Positions 1 through 9,173 of a stretch of DNA of 16,211 bases are shown one piece after another; the first letter of the stretch is position 1, and every line of letters begins with the position of its first letter. The notes beneath the pieces are model-generated. The model was not told where the DNA came from. It did not search any database and was given only the letters and a program-made list of their open reading frames with translations. The stretch is from Laetiporus sulphureus 93-53 (lineage: Eukaryota; Basidiomycota; Agaricomycetes; Polyporales; Laetiporaceae), in contig NW_024468597.1 in assembly GCF_001632365.1 (NCBI RefSeq), positions 1 through 16,211 of the forward strand, in the 5' to 3' direction. The translations under genes and the position numbers were made by a program.

Positions 1-780
1 CTCAAACGAGCGAGACAGCGAGCACGATCAACGTCCGGAGACAGCCACACGCCGTACGACACGCAGACGTCGTCCGCCGTCCCTCCAACGAGCGAGAAGG
101 CAGCGAGCACTGCAATCACCGACGCCACTCGCTATACAATGCTCATGAGCCCCGACACAGCCAGGACTCGCCGCACAAGTCAGCCGTGAGGGGGTTTACA
201 GGCACGAGTACGTCCGTCCATCCTTTCCCGAAAACAACTTGAACACTGAGCACCGCAGCCCGGCCCTCCAAGCCTTCCGGATCGCCAACACGCATCGCTA
301 TCTACGCCCATTGTCCCTCGCTTGCATCTCCGGTGATTCAGAGTAGCAGCTCCTCGTCTCCGCTCATCGCGTACGCTCGCCGTGAGGTAGGCTGACCGCT
401 ATCCTCGCATCGTCGACACTAATTGTTCACGCCCACAGTTTTCACCGCCGTCAGGTCCGGCTACTCGTCGTGCCTGCACTTCTGCTCAGCCCTCTCTCAT
501 GTCTATTGTCCGTCGTTCCGTTCCATCCCATCGTCACAAGTCACTTCGTCTCGTAGCAAGGCTAGTGAAACTTTTCGCATGCGGCGTAGCTGTATTAGGA
601 CTTGGACTCGGACCGTCTACCACCAGCTCTCTATCTTCATGGCACTATTTTCACGCGTATGTCTTGCTTTCTTGCCGCACTGGCACCGTGGAAAGGGAAC
701 TGTCTCACGATATATAAATATGATTGCTCAAGGGACCTTAGCAGTCATCAACAGTTCACTGATTCGGGCGAGTTGCAGTC
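1..780. other. 5' intergenic region upstream of the F-box gene
   Basis: I see no gene here that I can defend. Short open frames exist on the plus strand between about 423 and 857, but their composition is Ser/Arg/Cys-rich and low in hydrophobic pattern, and they share no recognisable domain. The first 110 bases hold an imperfect direct repeat of about 20 bp (6-25 and 87-110, core AACGAGCGAGA..CAGCGAGCAC). The right end carries the TATA box of the next gene. Confidence 0.5.
711..718 (+). promoter_or_regulatory. TATA box of the F-box gene
   Basis: The sequence TATATAAATA lies 63-70 bp before the chosen ATG at 781. This spacing leaves room for a transcription start around 740-750 and a short 5' UTR. 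It supports the start chosen for the downstream gene. The identification rests on motif and spacing alone. Confidence 0.5.
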
Positions 781-2623
781 ATGGGCACCGTGCTGAGTGT
801 TCTGTTGCTCAGTGTTCTGTTCTGCTGCGCATCAAGGAAGCGCAAAGCCATCGATAGTCACGATGCTGTCCCTGCAAAGAAAATGGTATGTTTATGAGCT
901 CATTGTTCGGACTTATGCTCACATGCATTTAGCGAGTGGGTTTGGCCATGGAATTGACTGCGCCTGACGGTGATTTGACAGTTGAAGAGTTCTTCACAGC
1001 TGTAGGTACCGTTGATCTATGCTGTTTGATACGTTCTCATTGTCCCTGCAGGAGTCATCTTCCGTTGCAGCCATCGAAACCGATCAAGATGCACCTTCTG
1101 TCGTAGGTGCCATCAGGTCGCACTGTTCGACTCATCCTGATTCCGTCCCGCAGTCACGTTCTGTCGCAGTGATCCAAACGGATCAAGATGCTCTATGCAG
1201 TGTTCCCAATGAGCTCGTCATCGCAATAGCCGAGTTGCTGCCCGACAGCGACGTCGTGCATATGAGCATCCTCTCTCGTCGTCTGCACTATATTGCGGTT
1301 CCTATATATCTTCGTCGACACGGCCTACGTATTTCCGGAGAAAACAAAGCTATCGTTCTCCTCAGAGAGGATGCCGTGGCGACTCTTTCTTTTTGGCGAC
1401 ATACACTGCTATTCCAATGCCCGCGGACAATCCGTGTCACCATTAACTCGGACAATTTGTCCGAGTACGTCCAGTTGGGCCACTTCTTCTCGTCTCTAGA
1501 GCCTACTTCTCCGTTGCGGACCGTGAAGCTCGTCTTCAACGCATCTCCAGGTGGTCAGTTGATAAACTTGTTGGAAACGTTGCGACATAGCTGTGTTTCG
1601 GACATCACGCTATGGCATAGAAGTAACAAGATTTGCCGCCCCGCCTTACCATCCAAGCCCATTTCTTGCACGCAGATCTCCTCTTTCCCTTCCCTGGAGA
1701 CTTTTCAGCCTCAGGCGGCCATGCTGTTCGATTCCTCTCTGTGTCAATGGACACTGACGATGATCAATTCGTCAACCATTGGCGAGTTAAGCCTGATTAC
1801 GCCCGGTCTTGCATCCCCACCCTGGTCTCACATTCTTGAGCGTCTCGTGATCCCTTCCCTCCATATCCTACGCATCGAGGGTGAACTTACTCAGATTGCC
1901 CTCGATCGATTCTTACGACGCCATGGCGGAATGCGGGAACTTCATATTGGGTACCATTCGGATTGTGGCGGTGCAGCCCGTCGACGATCTCCGCCTCCAG
2001 AGTTACCTCATTTGCGGGTCCTCGCAGCACCGCTCACGTATCTCCCCCGTTTATTGGGCGACGAGCGAATGAGGATCACTACCTTGGAGAGGTTGACCAT
2101 CCTTCCTGATTTCGATTGCGACAATACCGCCGAGTTCGTTTGCAACTTCTCCAAAGTGCTCGTGCTTGTCTCCGAGCTTCAGGACCTATGGTGGCTCAAT
2201 TGCACCTTGCCTCCTTTATTTGCAGCAGATGTTGATGAGACTGTGAGCGGTGGCTTTGGCCTTCAGATATTGGATGCTCTATTTCCTCAGATAAAGTGCA
2301 TCGTTCTGGAACAAGCGTCAAGGGAGAACCGACAGGATTCATTCAGTATGACACTCCTGGTAAGTTAGTTGCTGCGGTACCAGTATTGGCAGAGTCGGAT
2401 CACTGAAAGGGTTGCAATATAGAACTACCTACCCCGTTGGTTGCGGCAATTCCCTGCTCTGTCATCCCTGCAGCTGTGGGAGGACGCTGCCGTTGACCGG
2501 ACAGAGGAAATGGCACGCCTTTGCGCTGCATGTGCTACTCTATCCGATTTCTGGATGTATTCTGGTGGGAAGGATCTGAGCTGGAAGTTCACTTCGGCGG
2601 AGGCATCAGATGGTCCCCAGTGA
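781..2623 (+). CDS. F-box domain protein (spliced)
   Basis: Exons read as 781-885, 933-1001, 1052-2359 and 2423-2623, all phase 0, giving 560 aa. If the optional in-frame intron 1103-1153 is removed the product is 543 aa. Introns 886-932, 1002-1051 and 2360-2422 have GTATGT, GTAGGT and GTAAGT donors and YAG acceptors. Around residues 108-150 an F-box-like segment starts at VPNELVIAIAELLP and continues through VVHMSILSRRLHYIAVP. The rest is leucine-rich without a regular LRR period, as in the very large, fast-evolving F-box families of Agaricomycetes. The C-terminal exon supplies the typical closing part (LSSLQLWED, WMYSGGKDL). By family, the F-box binds Skp1 and recruits substrates to an SCF ubiquitin ligase; the substrate is unknown. 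The first 16 residues are hydrophobic and followed by SRKRKA, unusual for this family, so the N-terminal exons are the least certain part. The 1052-2359 exon and the last exon are well supported. Confidence 0.75.
1002..1204 (+). repeat. Tandem duplication of an intron+exon unit inside the F-box gene
   Basis: Two adjacent units of about 101-102 bp (1002-1102 and 1103-1204). Each starts with an intron-like stretch beginning GTAGGTRCC and ending GTCCCKGCAG (50 nt at 1002-1051; 51 nt at 1103-1153), followed by an exon of about 51 nt. The encoded parts align with one codon offset: SSSVAAIETDQDA and SRSVAVIQTDQDA. The second intron-like stretch is exactly 17 codons without a stop, so it can be spliced or translated. 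The duplication is seen directly; splicing of the second copy is inferred. Confidence 0.7.
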
Positions 2624-3237
2624 ACCAAAGTTAAGTCACCTTGTCTTGTTGAAGAGAGTTCCCCATCTCCTGTCGTCATATACTGTTGCCCGCCGATTTG
2701 AAATCTGCCATGAGATAGACGTGAGCAATCTTGACGTCGTTCCATCACGGTCAAGTAGCGTACAGGTTTCGCATCGCATACGATGTACTGGTACCGTACT
2801 TCCTTTGGTCTTGAAATTTGCTATGAACTTGTTTACCTGTTAGATATTCTAAGATGCGCAACATCGATCAGCCATTCAATATCTGTGACGATTTAATTCT
2901 CCGTCGCATTTTCAACATTCATAACATCAAAACATAATGGGAACATATTGTATTCGCAAAGTTTACAAAAATGAATACAATATAGCCCCAAGAATATGGT
3001 TTGGCATATGCCGCAGTTTCATTTCCAATTGCAGATGCCTAATATGTAAACTGTAATGTCATTTTCGCAAAGAATCGACCAATAATCAAAATACTAGTTC
3101 ACATTTTCCCCACATATTACACATCGAAAAAGAGCTCCATGTCTGGGGTGATTATGAAGGCGTGACAGGGTGATCATTTTTCTCGTGTAAGGTATGAAAG
3201 GCATTAACATTTCAGTACGTGCATCAAGAAAGCAACA
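2624..3237. other. AT-rich intergenic region
   Basis: No credible coding sequence. The region is clearly richer in A/T than its surroundings. It contains a perfect 11-bp inverted repeat, ATATTGTATTC at 2945-2955 and its complement at 2973-2983, around a 17-nt loop, plus short direct repeats of TCGCAAAG near 2954 and 3065. It presumably holds the 3' UTR of the F-box gene at its left end. The rest may be decayed mobile-element DNA, given the fold-back element directly to the right. Confidence 0.5.
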
Positions 3238-3579
3238 CAGGGTGCACAGCTTGTTTTGTTAAACATATTTTAATCCTTATCAACTAAAATGTGCAGCAGG
3301 GGTTTTTGATCAAAATTAAAATAAGTATTGAGTTTGGTGAAGATAATGTCAAGCAATAAATGTATGCAACTGTCAATTGTGAACAAGCTCCTATTCATTG
3401 CTTGACACCAAACTCAATATATTATGTTAATTCTGATCAAAAACCTCTCCTGCATATTTCATTTGACAAGGGTTAAAATAATTTTAGAAATTGTCATCGA
3501 CAAAAACATGAGCAAACTGTGATTCTCCTCACAATCATGTTTAAAATATTCTCATAAACAAAACAGGCCATGCACCCTG
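3238..3579. mobile_element. Fold-back / MITE-like element
   Basis: Ends are inverted: CAGGGTGCA at 3238-3246 and TGCACCCTG at 3571-3579, and the pairing extends imperfectly inwards (CTTGTTTTGTT against AACAAAACAGG). Internal arms pair strongly: GGTTTTTGATCA..ATT..TTGAGTTTGGTG..GTCAAGCAAT at about 3300-3357 against its complement at about 3395-3450. The left arm runs 3238-3362 and the right arm 3393-3579, with a loop of about 30 nt. The right arm carries roughly 70 extra bases that form their own small hairpin (AACATGA..CATGTT, about 3507-3543). There is no coding capacity. Ends starting CAGGG recall hAT-type termini, but I find no convincing 8-bp target duplication, so the superfamily stays open. 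Confidence 0.7.
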
Positions 3580-3742
3580 CAATCCATCGTTAAGTCCCAA
3601 GGCGAGTTATCAAGCGATCCTGGACAACAATACCCGACTATAGATGTTCTTGAGAGCATCATCTTTTTCATTACATAGCACATTAAGTCAAGGCATGAAG
3701 AGCGAGAACGTCCGAATCAATGCATTAGTTGCACGTATGTCC

Positions 3743-5090
3743 TTATGCGAGGAAAGCAACCATGAATGCCACACCAGCAAATGTCGCCAGTGCCGACATG
3801 CGCACAGCACCAGCACTGCTCGTTGTACCGGTAGAAGTCGACGATGCGCTGCCCGACGTGCCAGTACGTGAAGCCCCGCTCGAAGCCGAAGTAGCCCCAC
3901 TCGATGCATCCCCGCTCGCACCCGAGCTCACAGCGGTCGCAGACGACGCGCCTAATGACGCTGTCGTAGAGACCTTGGCGGTGTACAAATCCGTCGACGC
4001 GAACGTGCGGCAGTTGGACGACGCGGGGATGGTCGGGGTGTACGGGATGGTGAGCTCGCCCGTGTAGGGCTGCGTCCAGGTGTACGTCTGTCCGTCGGAG
4101 GTGTACACGCCGACGGGAGTCATCGAGTCGCCGTCGCAGACCTCAAAGGTGCCGTTCTGCGCGGCGTTTGGGCAGTTGTACGAGATGCCGATCTCGTCGT
4201 AGATGTTATTGCACCAGCCGACGTTGTCTGCGCTCGTGTTGGCCGGGTTGCAGATCTTGAGGCAGAACATGTCGTTTCCGATGAACCTGCGCATGTGTGA
4301 GTGCGTGTATGAACAGCAGGGATGCGGGCAAGGGGGACGTACTCAGTCCATTCGATGATCTGGGTGTAGGTACTGTTATCCGTGTTGTTACGCGGGTATT
4401 GGTTGGAATAGACGATGGCGCCCATGGGGTTACCGAGCTGCAGCACACAATATCAGCAAAAATTGCACAAGGCACCGACTACGCATTCCCACTGACCAAG
4501 TCGGAGCCATGAGGATCGAGTTCTCCTCCCGCATCGTCCGCCTGGAGATTCACCTGCGTCTGGTCAATATAGCCGATGATCTGGATGTAGTTCGCCGTAT
4601 AGATGTACTGCACGCCCTTCAGCGCGCCCTCGGGGATGAGCCGCGTGCCATGCGTGTCGGACGTGCACCAGGCGACCTCATAAGACTCGGAGTCCCCGAT
4701 AGTGTCATTCGTGTCGGGTGACGAATAGATGCAAAAGTCTGCGTGGCGCTCGGCATTCAACGGCTAATGCATATATAGTAAAGCTGATGAGGCTCACCGT
4801 CAATTTCGTTGACGATCAGCGTCTGGCAGTACGAGTCCTGGTTCTGCGTCGTCGAGTTGCAGATGTTGTACCCGACTTGACTTCCGCGCTCGTCTCCGGT
4901 GGGCTCCACTTGGTACGGCTGTCACTCGGCCTTAGCGCGTCATTTCCCGTAGATGTTTAGAAATACTCACCACATCAGAGTAGGGATAGGTGTGGTCCAC
5001 AAGCGGCTCGATCGATGTCGTCGTCTGTGCGCGCACGTCGGTGAGGACGGCGGCAGCAGCCACAAGTGCAGAAAGTGCGAACGCAGTCAT
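3743..5090 (-). CDS. Secreted GPI-anchored glycoprotein, macrofage-activating-glycoprotein-like
   Basis: Five exons on the minus strand: 5090-4971, 4918-4798, 4738-4497, 4437-4343 and 4286-3743, giving 373 aa; introns are 52, 59, 59 and 56 nt. The start opens a clear signal peptide (MTAFALSALVAAAAVLTDVRA, cleavage probably after residue 21). The mature part has the pattern I associate with basidiomycete proteins annotated as 'macrofage activating glycoprotein': PYSDVPYQVEP, GYNICNSTT, DDFCIYSSP, EVAWCTSDTHGTRLIP, GYIDQTQVNLQADDAGGELD, DPHGSDLLGNP and FCLKICNP, with many paired cysteines and N-glycosylation sites. About 70 Ser/Thr/Ala/Gly-rich residues follow, then a hydrophobic end (VRMSALATFAGVAFMVAFLA), which fits a GPI signal. 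It is expected at the cell surface or wall. The biochemical role is unknown; the family name comes from crude glycoprotein work and is not a mechanism. The family assignment is from memory of its motifs. Confidence 0.8.
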
Positions 5091-5910
5091 CACGCTCAAT
5101 TACCTCGCGGTACAAGGGACAGGGACGAGAGCTTGGTGTGCTGCACGCTTAAGGTTTGGGTGCGGACTGCGGAGTCGTGGGTTGCAGCATGTGCTGCGGT
5201 CCTCTCGCATGTTGTATTCTGGAACTGCCCGGAATGACGTCCTCGTGGATGCGGTCCCTCTAATTTTTGAGGAGCGGATCCGGATCAGAGTTCAACTCCG
5301 TGAACCCAGGCCCGTGCTCTGTACATTTGCGCTCGATGTTGAACAACCCCGGTCTGGCGTCCATCCAGCCTGGCAGGAGGACAGCCTCCTGCTCAGGAGG
5401 AGGCAGCTGAGGAGGTGCTATCCTTGAATACGCGATATGCCAGAGACCAGAGCTCAGCCAAAGATGACCCTAGTGCGGTGGCGTGCCAGTGTTTGTGGCT
5501 GCGAGCATCAACGTCATGTCTTCAGGTGAATACCAAAGCTAGGAGCTGGAGATCCGTGCTTGCGCTGAAGGGTAAAGGGGATAAGTAGCGTGCGAGTGCG
5601 TGTTTCTGAAAACAGCGAAGCCAATGGCCATAGCTGTTACTGCCAACTGGTAGGTCTGACGGGTCTATAATCATTGCCATGAATGAGCGCAATGAGCTCA
5701 ACAATGATCATGTGTTAAAAACTCGTCTACTGCACAATCTGCGCTCATTTTGCGATAAATCTATCCGCTTGCAGCTCAAATCATGATGATGTTATTCAAG
5801 GAGGGCCAGAGCAGTGGAAATCATGCCTGAAACTAGTCTCTATCGTCCGCATTGTTGCTAGAGGCACTGCAAAGTCAATTTGAACAGCCCTCGAAGATGT
5901 CTTTGTGACA
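5091..5910. other. Intergenic region upstream of the glycoprotein gene
   Basis: I see no supportable gene. The left part should hold the promoter of the minus-strand glycoprotein gene, but no clear TATA box is visible. A purine-rich patch around 5370-5415 repeats CAGGAGGA-type words and contains a perfect 8-bp hairpin (GCAGGAGG 5373-5380, loop ACAG, CCTCCTGC 5385-5392). Confidence 0.4.
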
Positions 5911-6398
5911 ATGCCTGCAGTGCCGCCCAACTTCTCACCACACCTCTGGAACACGGCAAAGCAAGCGTACAAACCACGGGACGATTATGATACGCTTGCG
6001 CATCGTCGCTATCTTCTCAAGCTCGATGTGCGCGTCAGGTTGGCTATTGGAGCGAAGTTTCTTGTATCTCGCTTCACAGACTCCGTCTTACGAAAATGCC
6101 GCCTATTTGTTTCAGGCTCAATCTGCAGTGGAAAGCCGTAGCGTCATCCCTTTAAAGTACGTTCTTCGTCGAATGCGCGATCGAGGCGGATTCGGCTAGA
6201 AAATACTACCTCCACATCCCTCCAAGAATTCGAACAAGTGGTTTGCCGATGTCTCAAATGCTCTGGATGGCGTCCAAACTGAGATTGAGCTATATTATGG
6301 AATTGCATTAAACGATGGGAAAGAACGAATAGCGGACCTAAAAGTGAAGCGGCGAAATAGGACAGTCAGAGTTCTTTGGTCCACATACTATTCTTAAC
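5911..6398 (+). CDS. Possible small spliced gene or gene remnant, unknown function
   Basis: No family recognised. A reading that looks protein-like is exon 5911-6027 (39 codons, MPAVPPNFSPHLWNTAKQAY...), intron 6028-6079 (52 nt, GTGCGC...TTCACAG), exon from 6080 (TPSYENAAYLFQAQSAVESR, then SVIPLK). After that two options compete. A 43-nt intron 6157-6199 (GTACGT...GGCTAG) leads to a frame ending in TAA near 6315. Staying in frame meets a TAG at 6197-6199, after which the same frame is open to 6398 and reads well (KWFADVSNALDGVQTEIELY, VKRRNRTVRVLW). This mix suggests either an unrecognised splice or a pseudogene with a nonsense codon. The 3' structure is unresolved and the whole call is tentative. 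Confidence 0.3.
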
Positions 6399-6662
6399 GT
6401 TCACTCTTCAACATTACGGGCGTAATGTCGTACCATCACCTCTGTATATCAATGAATGCACCAGCGTTCGGGCACAGGCCAAAGTGGACGGCTGAGATGG
6501 CAACATGTTGGATTTCTACTGAACATCACGACTCGGGAAATAACCCCTTTTTCTGGGGACGTGCTCCAAAGCTCGTTATTCGTCGCGCATCTGAACGAGA
6601 CATTTCATGGATTCAATTACTCATACCGTACAATTCTCGGACAGCTTCTCGATTCGTTTCCT

Positions 6663-7934
6663 TCAACTGAACGGACGACCGCCCACCTCACGGACATAAT
6701 CCTCCACCGTTTTCCACTTCCATATACTCTCGTCTGGATTAATGAGCTCGTCATCGTTCTCCGAAAAGTCCATTTTGCCCTCTGCGATGAGCAACCTGCA
6801 GCAACGGGTTTCGTCAACAATCTCCACAATAAGAGAGGGTTCGTCATACGCACATGATATGTCTGAGCGGGCCCGGTGCAGGGCTCTTGATCTCCTCCTC
6901 GCGCACCTTCGCCCTGAAAGTCTCATAGTCCTGCGACTTGATCACGATCTCGCCCTTAGGCTGCACGCCGAGCTCTTCCCTTACGCGCTGCACGATGTCG
7001 CGGATCTCCCGGTAGCTCGCGTTCCCGCCCGCGATGTGCGCGTCGTCGGGGACGCGCGCGGAGTAGTCGGGGGAGAGCGCGAGGAGAGAGAATTCGGCGA
7101 GCGCGCGTCCAACGTCTGCCTTGGACGTGAGCGCAGTCTTTTTGTCTGGCGAGCCGACGCAGGTGTAGGTCAGGTTAGCGGTGTCGAAACCGACTGGACC
7201 GAGGATTAGCACGTTTCACAAACTGCGTGTTGCGGGAGCGATACGTACACCATGGCTGCGGAAGAACATCATCATCAAGCTAGGCTCAAAAATACAGAAA
7301 GCAGAGGAGTGCACATACACCCAGAGCGCCTTCGAGGAAAAGACCGGGATAGACAGCAATAATCTTGACTTTGCCTTGCGCGAGCTGCCGCGCCTTGCGC
7401 ACATGCTCGGCCTTCGCCAGCCACAGTGTGAAGTCCCACCCGGGGAAGTCATTGATGCGGTAGTCACTGCACGATCCTATGCTTCTAGTGCATGCGCAAA
7501 AACGGCTGGAGAGCACTTACGAGCCATATTCAGAGGGGAAGTACACTCTCACCCCGCTCTTCAGTGCACCCTCGAAAAGCGCATTGTTATACTCGAGCGG
7601 GCTCGCGCCGACAGCATTGATGACTATGTCGACGCCTTCGAAAGCGCGCGTGAACGACGCCACAGCATTCGCCGAGTCGACCTGCCGGAGCTCTGCTCCC
7701 CGCTCGGTAAGCGCTTTCGCTTCTGGCTTGGTGGTGTCCCGTAGGACCGCGATGACGCGGGGGAAGAAGGGTTTGTAAGAGCTGAGGAAGATGTTGGATA
7801 TCTCCTTGCCTGCATGGGTGGTGCTGTTAGAATATGATAGTCGTTTCGAAATAGGAGGAGAGGTTCGGACCTAGGTTCCCCGTCGCACCGACGATGGCAA
7901 CGGTGTATTGAGCACGGCTGAGTCTGGTCGACAT
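6663..7934 (-). CDS. NmrA-like / isoflavone-reductase-like NAD(P)-binding protein
   Basis: Six exons on the minus strand: 7934-7871, 7809-7521, 7466-7319, 7255-7249, 7193-6854 and 6795-6663; 326 aa, with every phase closing. The N terminus is an NAD(P)-binding fold start, YTVAIVGATGNLG, with the GxxGxxG glycines at residues 16, 19 and 22. The family hallmark FPSEYGS is at 112-118, preceded by a conserved ALKSGVRVYF strand. The end (LLIAEGKMDFSENDDELINP, WKWKTVEDYV) is typical of fungal NmrA-like proteins, and the length is normal. Members are reductases or redox-sensing regulators of the atypical SDR class; the substrate cannot be told. The fourth exon is only 7 nt (CCATGGT). Without it the conserved GALG-PW-FGFDTANLTY stretch cannot be formed. 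A TATA box lies about 60 bp upstream. Confidence 0.88.
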
Positions 7935-7992
7935 GAGATATGACATTCACTGGGCCTTCTGGACGGTCGGACTGCTGAAAAGCGCGCTGAGG

Positions 7993-8001
7993 TTATATAT
8001 A
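7993..8001 (-). promoter_or_regulatory. TATA box of the NmrA-like gene
   Basis: On the minus strand the sequence reads TATATATAA, 59-67 bp before the ATG at 7934. The spacing matches that of the TATA box found before the F-box gene in this window. Assigned by motif and position only. Confidence 0.5.
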
Positions 8002-8009
8002 TGCGCGAT

Positions 8010-8624
8010 GACTGTCCTCTGTGGGTAAGAGCTTACCAATGAACCTCGATTGCGCTAGCTGGAACATGGATTTGCATAAGGGAGAACGTCATGGAGCTTA
8101 CAATCCTTGCTTCGTCTCTAGACTTGTGAGGATGATTGCTCCCACAAAGGTTGATCTTGCCAGGGCGTCGGCTCGCACTAGACCTTGCAGAACGTTCATG
8201 GCCAATCGCGGACCACGCCGATTACGCATCGTGATGCCGTGATATCCCGTTCATCTCGCAAATCAGCATATATTCTTCGTCGGCATCGTTGCAACAGCGA
8301 CATGCACCGCTCGAGCCTCGAGGTACAATATGGTGGCGGGGTGAGTCCAGGGCGTCTACACATTTCCTTTACCAGCAGCGTCCGGCTAGTACTATGACTC
8401 TGCTACCAACGTCGACGTCTTGCTCCTGCTCCTTCCTCACCACTGTGACTCACCATTAAAAATTCAGTATGTGCTTTACCGCACTTTCTCTTCGATTGAC
8501 GACGACCACAAAGGCCTTATCGCATGAAAGTCATCTCTCGTACAACTCTGCGCTCGCCGCATAGTCGATCATACAACACCTGGAATTGTAACACAAACCT
8601 TGGCTTCATCGCTGCTGCTGTCAA
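8010..8624. other. Intergenic region between two divergent genes
   Basis: It lies between the divergently oriented NmrA-like gene (minus) and the coiled-coil gene (plus), so it should contain both promoters. Open frames of 70 or so codons near 8021-8397 show no recognisable domain and no convincing start context. A pyrimidine-rich stretch around 8400-8500 precedes the coiled-coil gene, as is common at fungal transcription starts. Confidence 0.4.
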
Positions 8625-9173
8625 ATGGCAGACGACGACTCCTCTACTGACCTGCAGCCCACCATGGAGCAGCTGCGGCTCGTAAGCGAAGAACTGCAGC
8701 GGAAGAAGCTGGACGCAGAGAAAGATCGTGAGCTTTTCCGCGACCTCTACAGCAAAGCTTCCGCGCACGCGAGCGCCGTCACCAAAGAGAACAACGACCT
8801 GCACGAGCGGCTCGCGCTCGCCGAGGGCCAAGTGAAGGATGGGCTGCGCATGGTGCGTGGCACGTACGAGGCGCGCATCGCCCTTCTCGAGGCGGAAGCG
8901 GAGAAATGGCGGCATGTCGCGGAAGTGCTCGCTGCGCGCGACAATCGCACGGACGACGAGGTGCGGAGGCGCGCGGCGCTCGAGCCGGAGCTCCAGGAGG
9001 AAAACAGGCGGCTGAGGGAGGAGCTGGAGAAGTTGAGGATGGACTATCGGAAGATGGAGCAGGCGCTGGCACAGTCTGCGGAACAGAAGCAGGCAGACGC
9101 GCCGCCAGTGACACCTCAGGTTGGAGTGGCCAATGGCCCTACTGTGACATCTTCCTCGATGGCACCGAGTTGA
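8625..9173 (+). CDS. Coiled-coil protein, unknown function
   Basis: A single uninterrupted reading frame of 182 aa starting MADDDSSTDLQ in a good context (TCAAATGGC). Residues about 13-150 are rich in Leu, Glu, Lys, Arg and Ala with heptad spacing of hydrophobics (for example MEQLRLVSEELQRKKLDAEK and LREELEKLRMDYRKMEQAL), so a long alpha-helical coiled coil is very likely. The last 30 residues (APPVTPQVGVANGPTV...) are low in charge and probably disordered. There is no signal peptide or membrane segment, so it is likely cytoplasmic or nuclear. Coiled coils of this kind often mediate dimerisation or scaffolding, but no specific family is recognised. An opposite-strand frame of 279 codons over the same DNA mirrors its codon bias and is not taken as a gene. 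Confidence 0.75.
   Translation: MADDDSSTDLQPTMEQLRLVSEELQRKKLDAEKDRELFRDLYSKASAHASAVTKENNDLHERLALAEGQVKDGLRMVRGTYEARIALLEAEAEKWRHVAEVLAARDNRTDDEVRRRAALEPELQEENRRLREELEKLRMDYRKMEQALAQSAEQKQADAPPVTPQVGVANGPTVTSSSMAPS

Noticed and set aside
423..857. 144-codon plus-strand frame before the F-box gene
   Set aside because: It crosses the TATA box and the F-box gene start in another frame and has no coding-like composition.
5373..5392. 8-bp GC-rich hairpin as a terminator or regulatory element
   Set aside because: Perfect but short, in a low-complexity AGGAGG patch; no neighbouring transcript end requires it.
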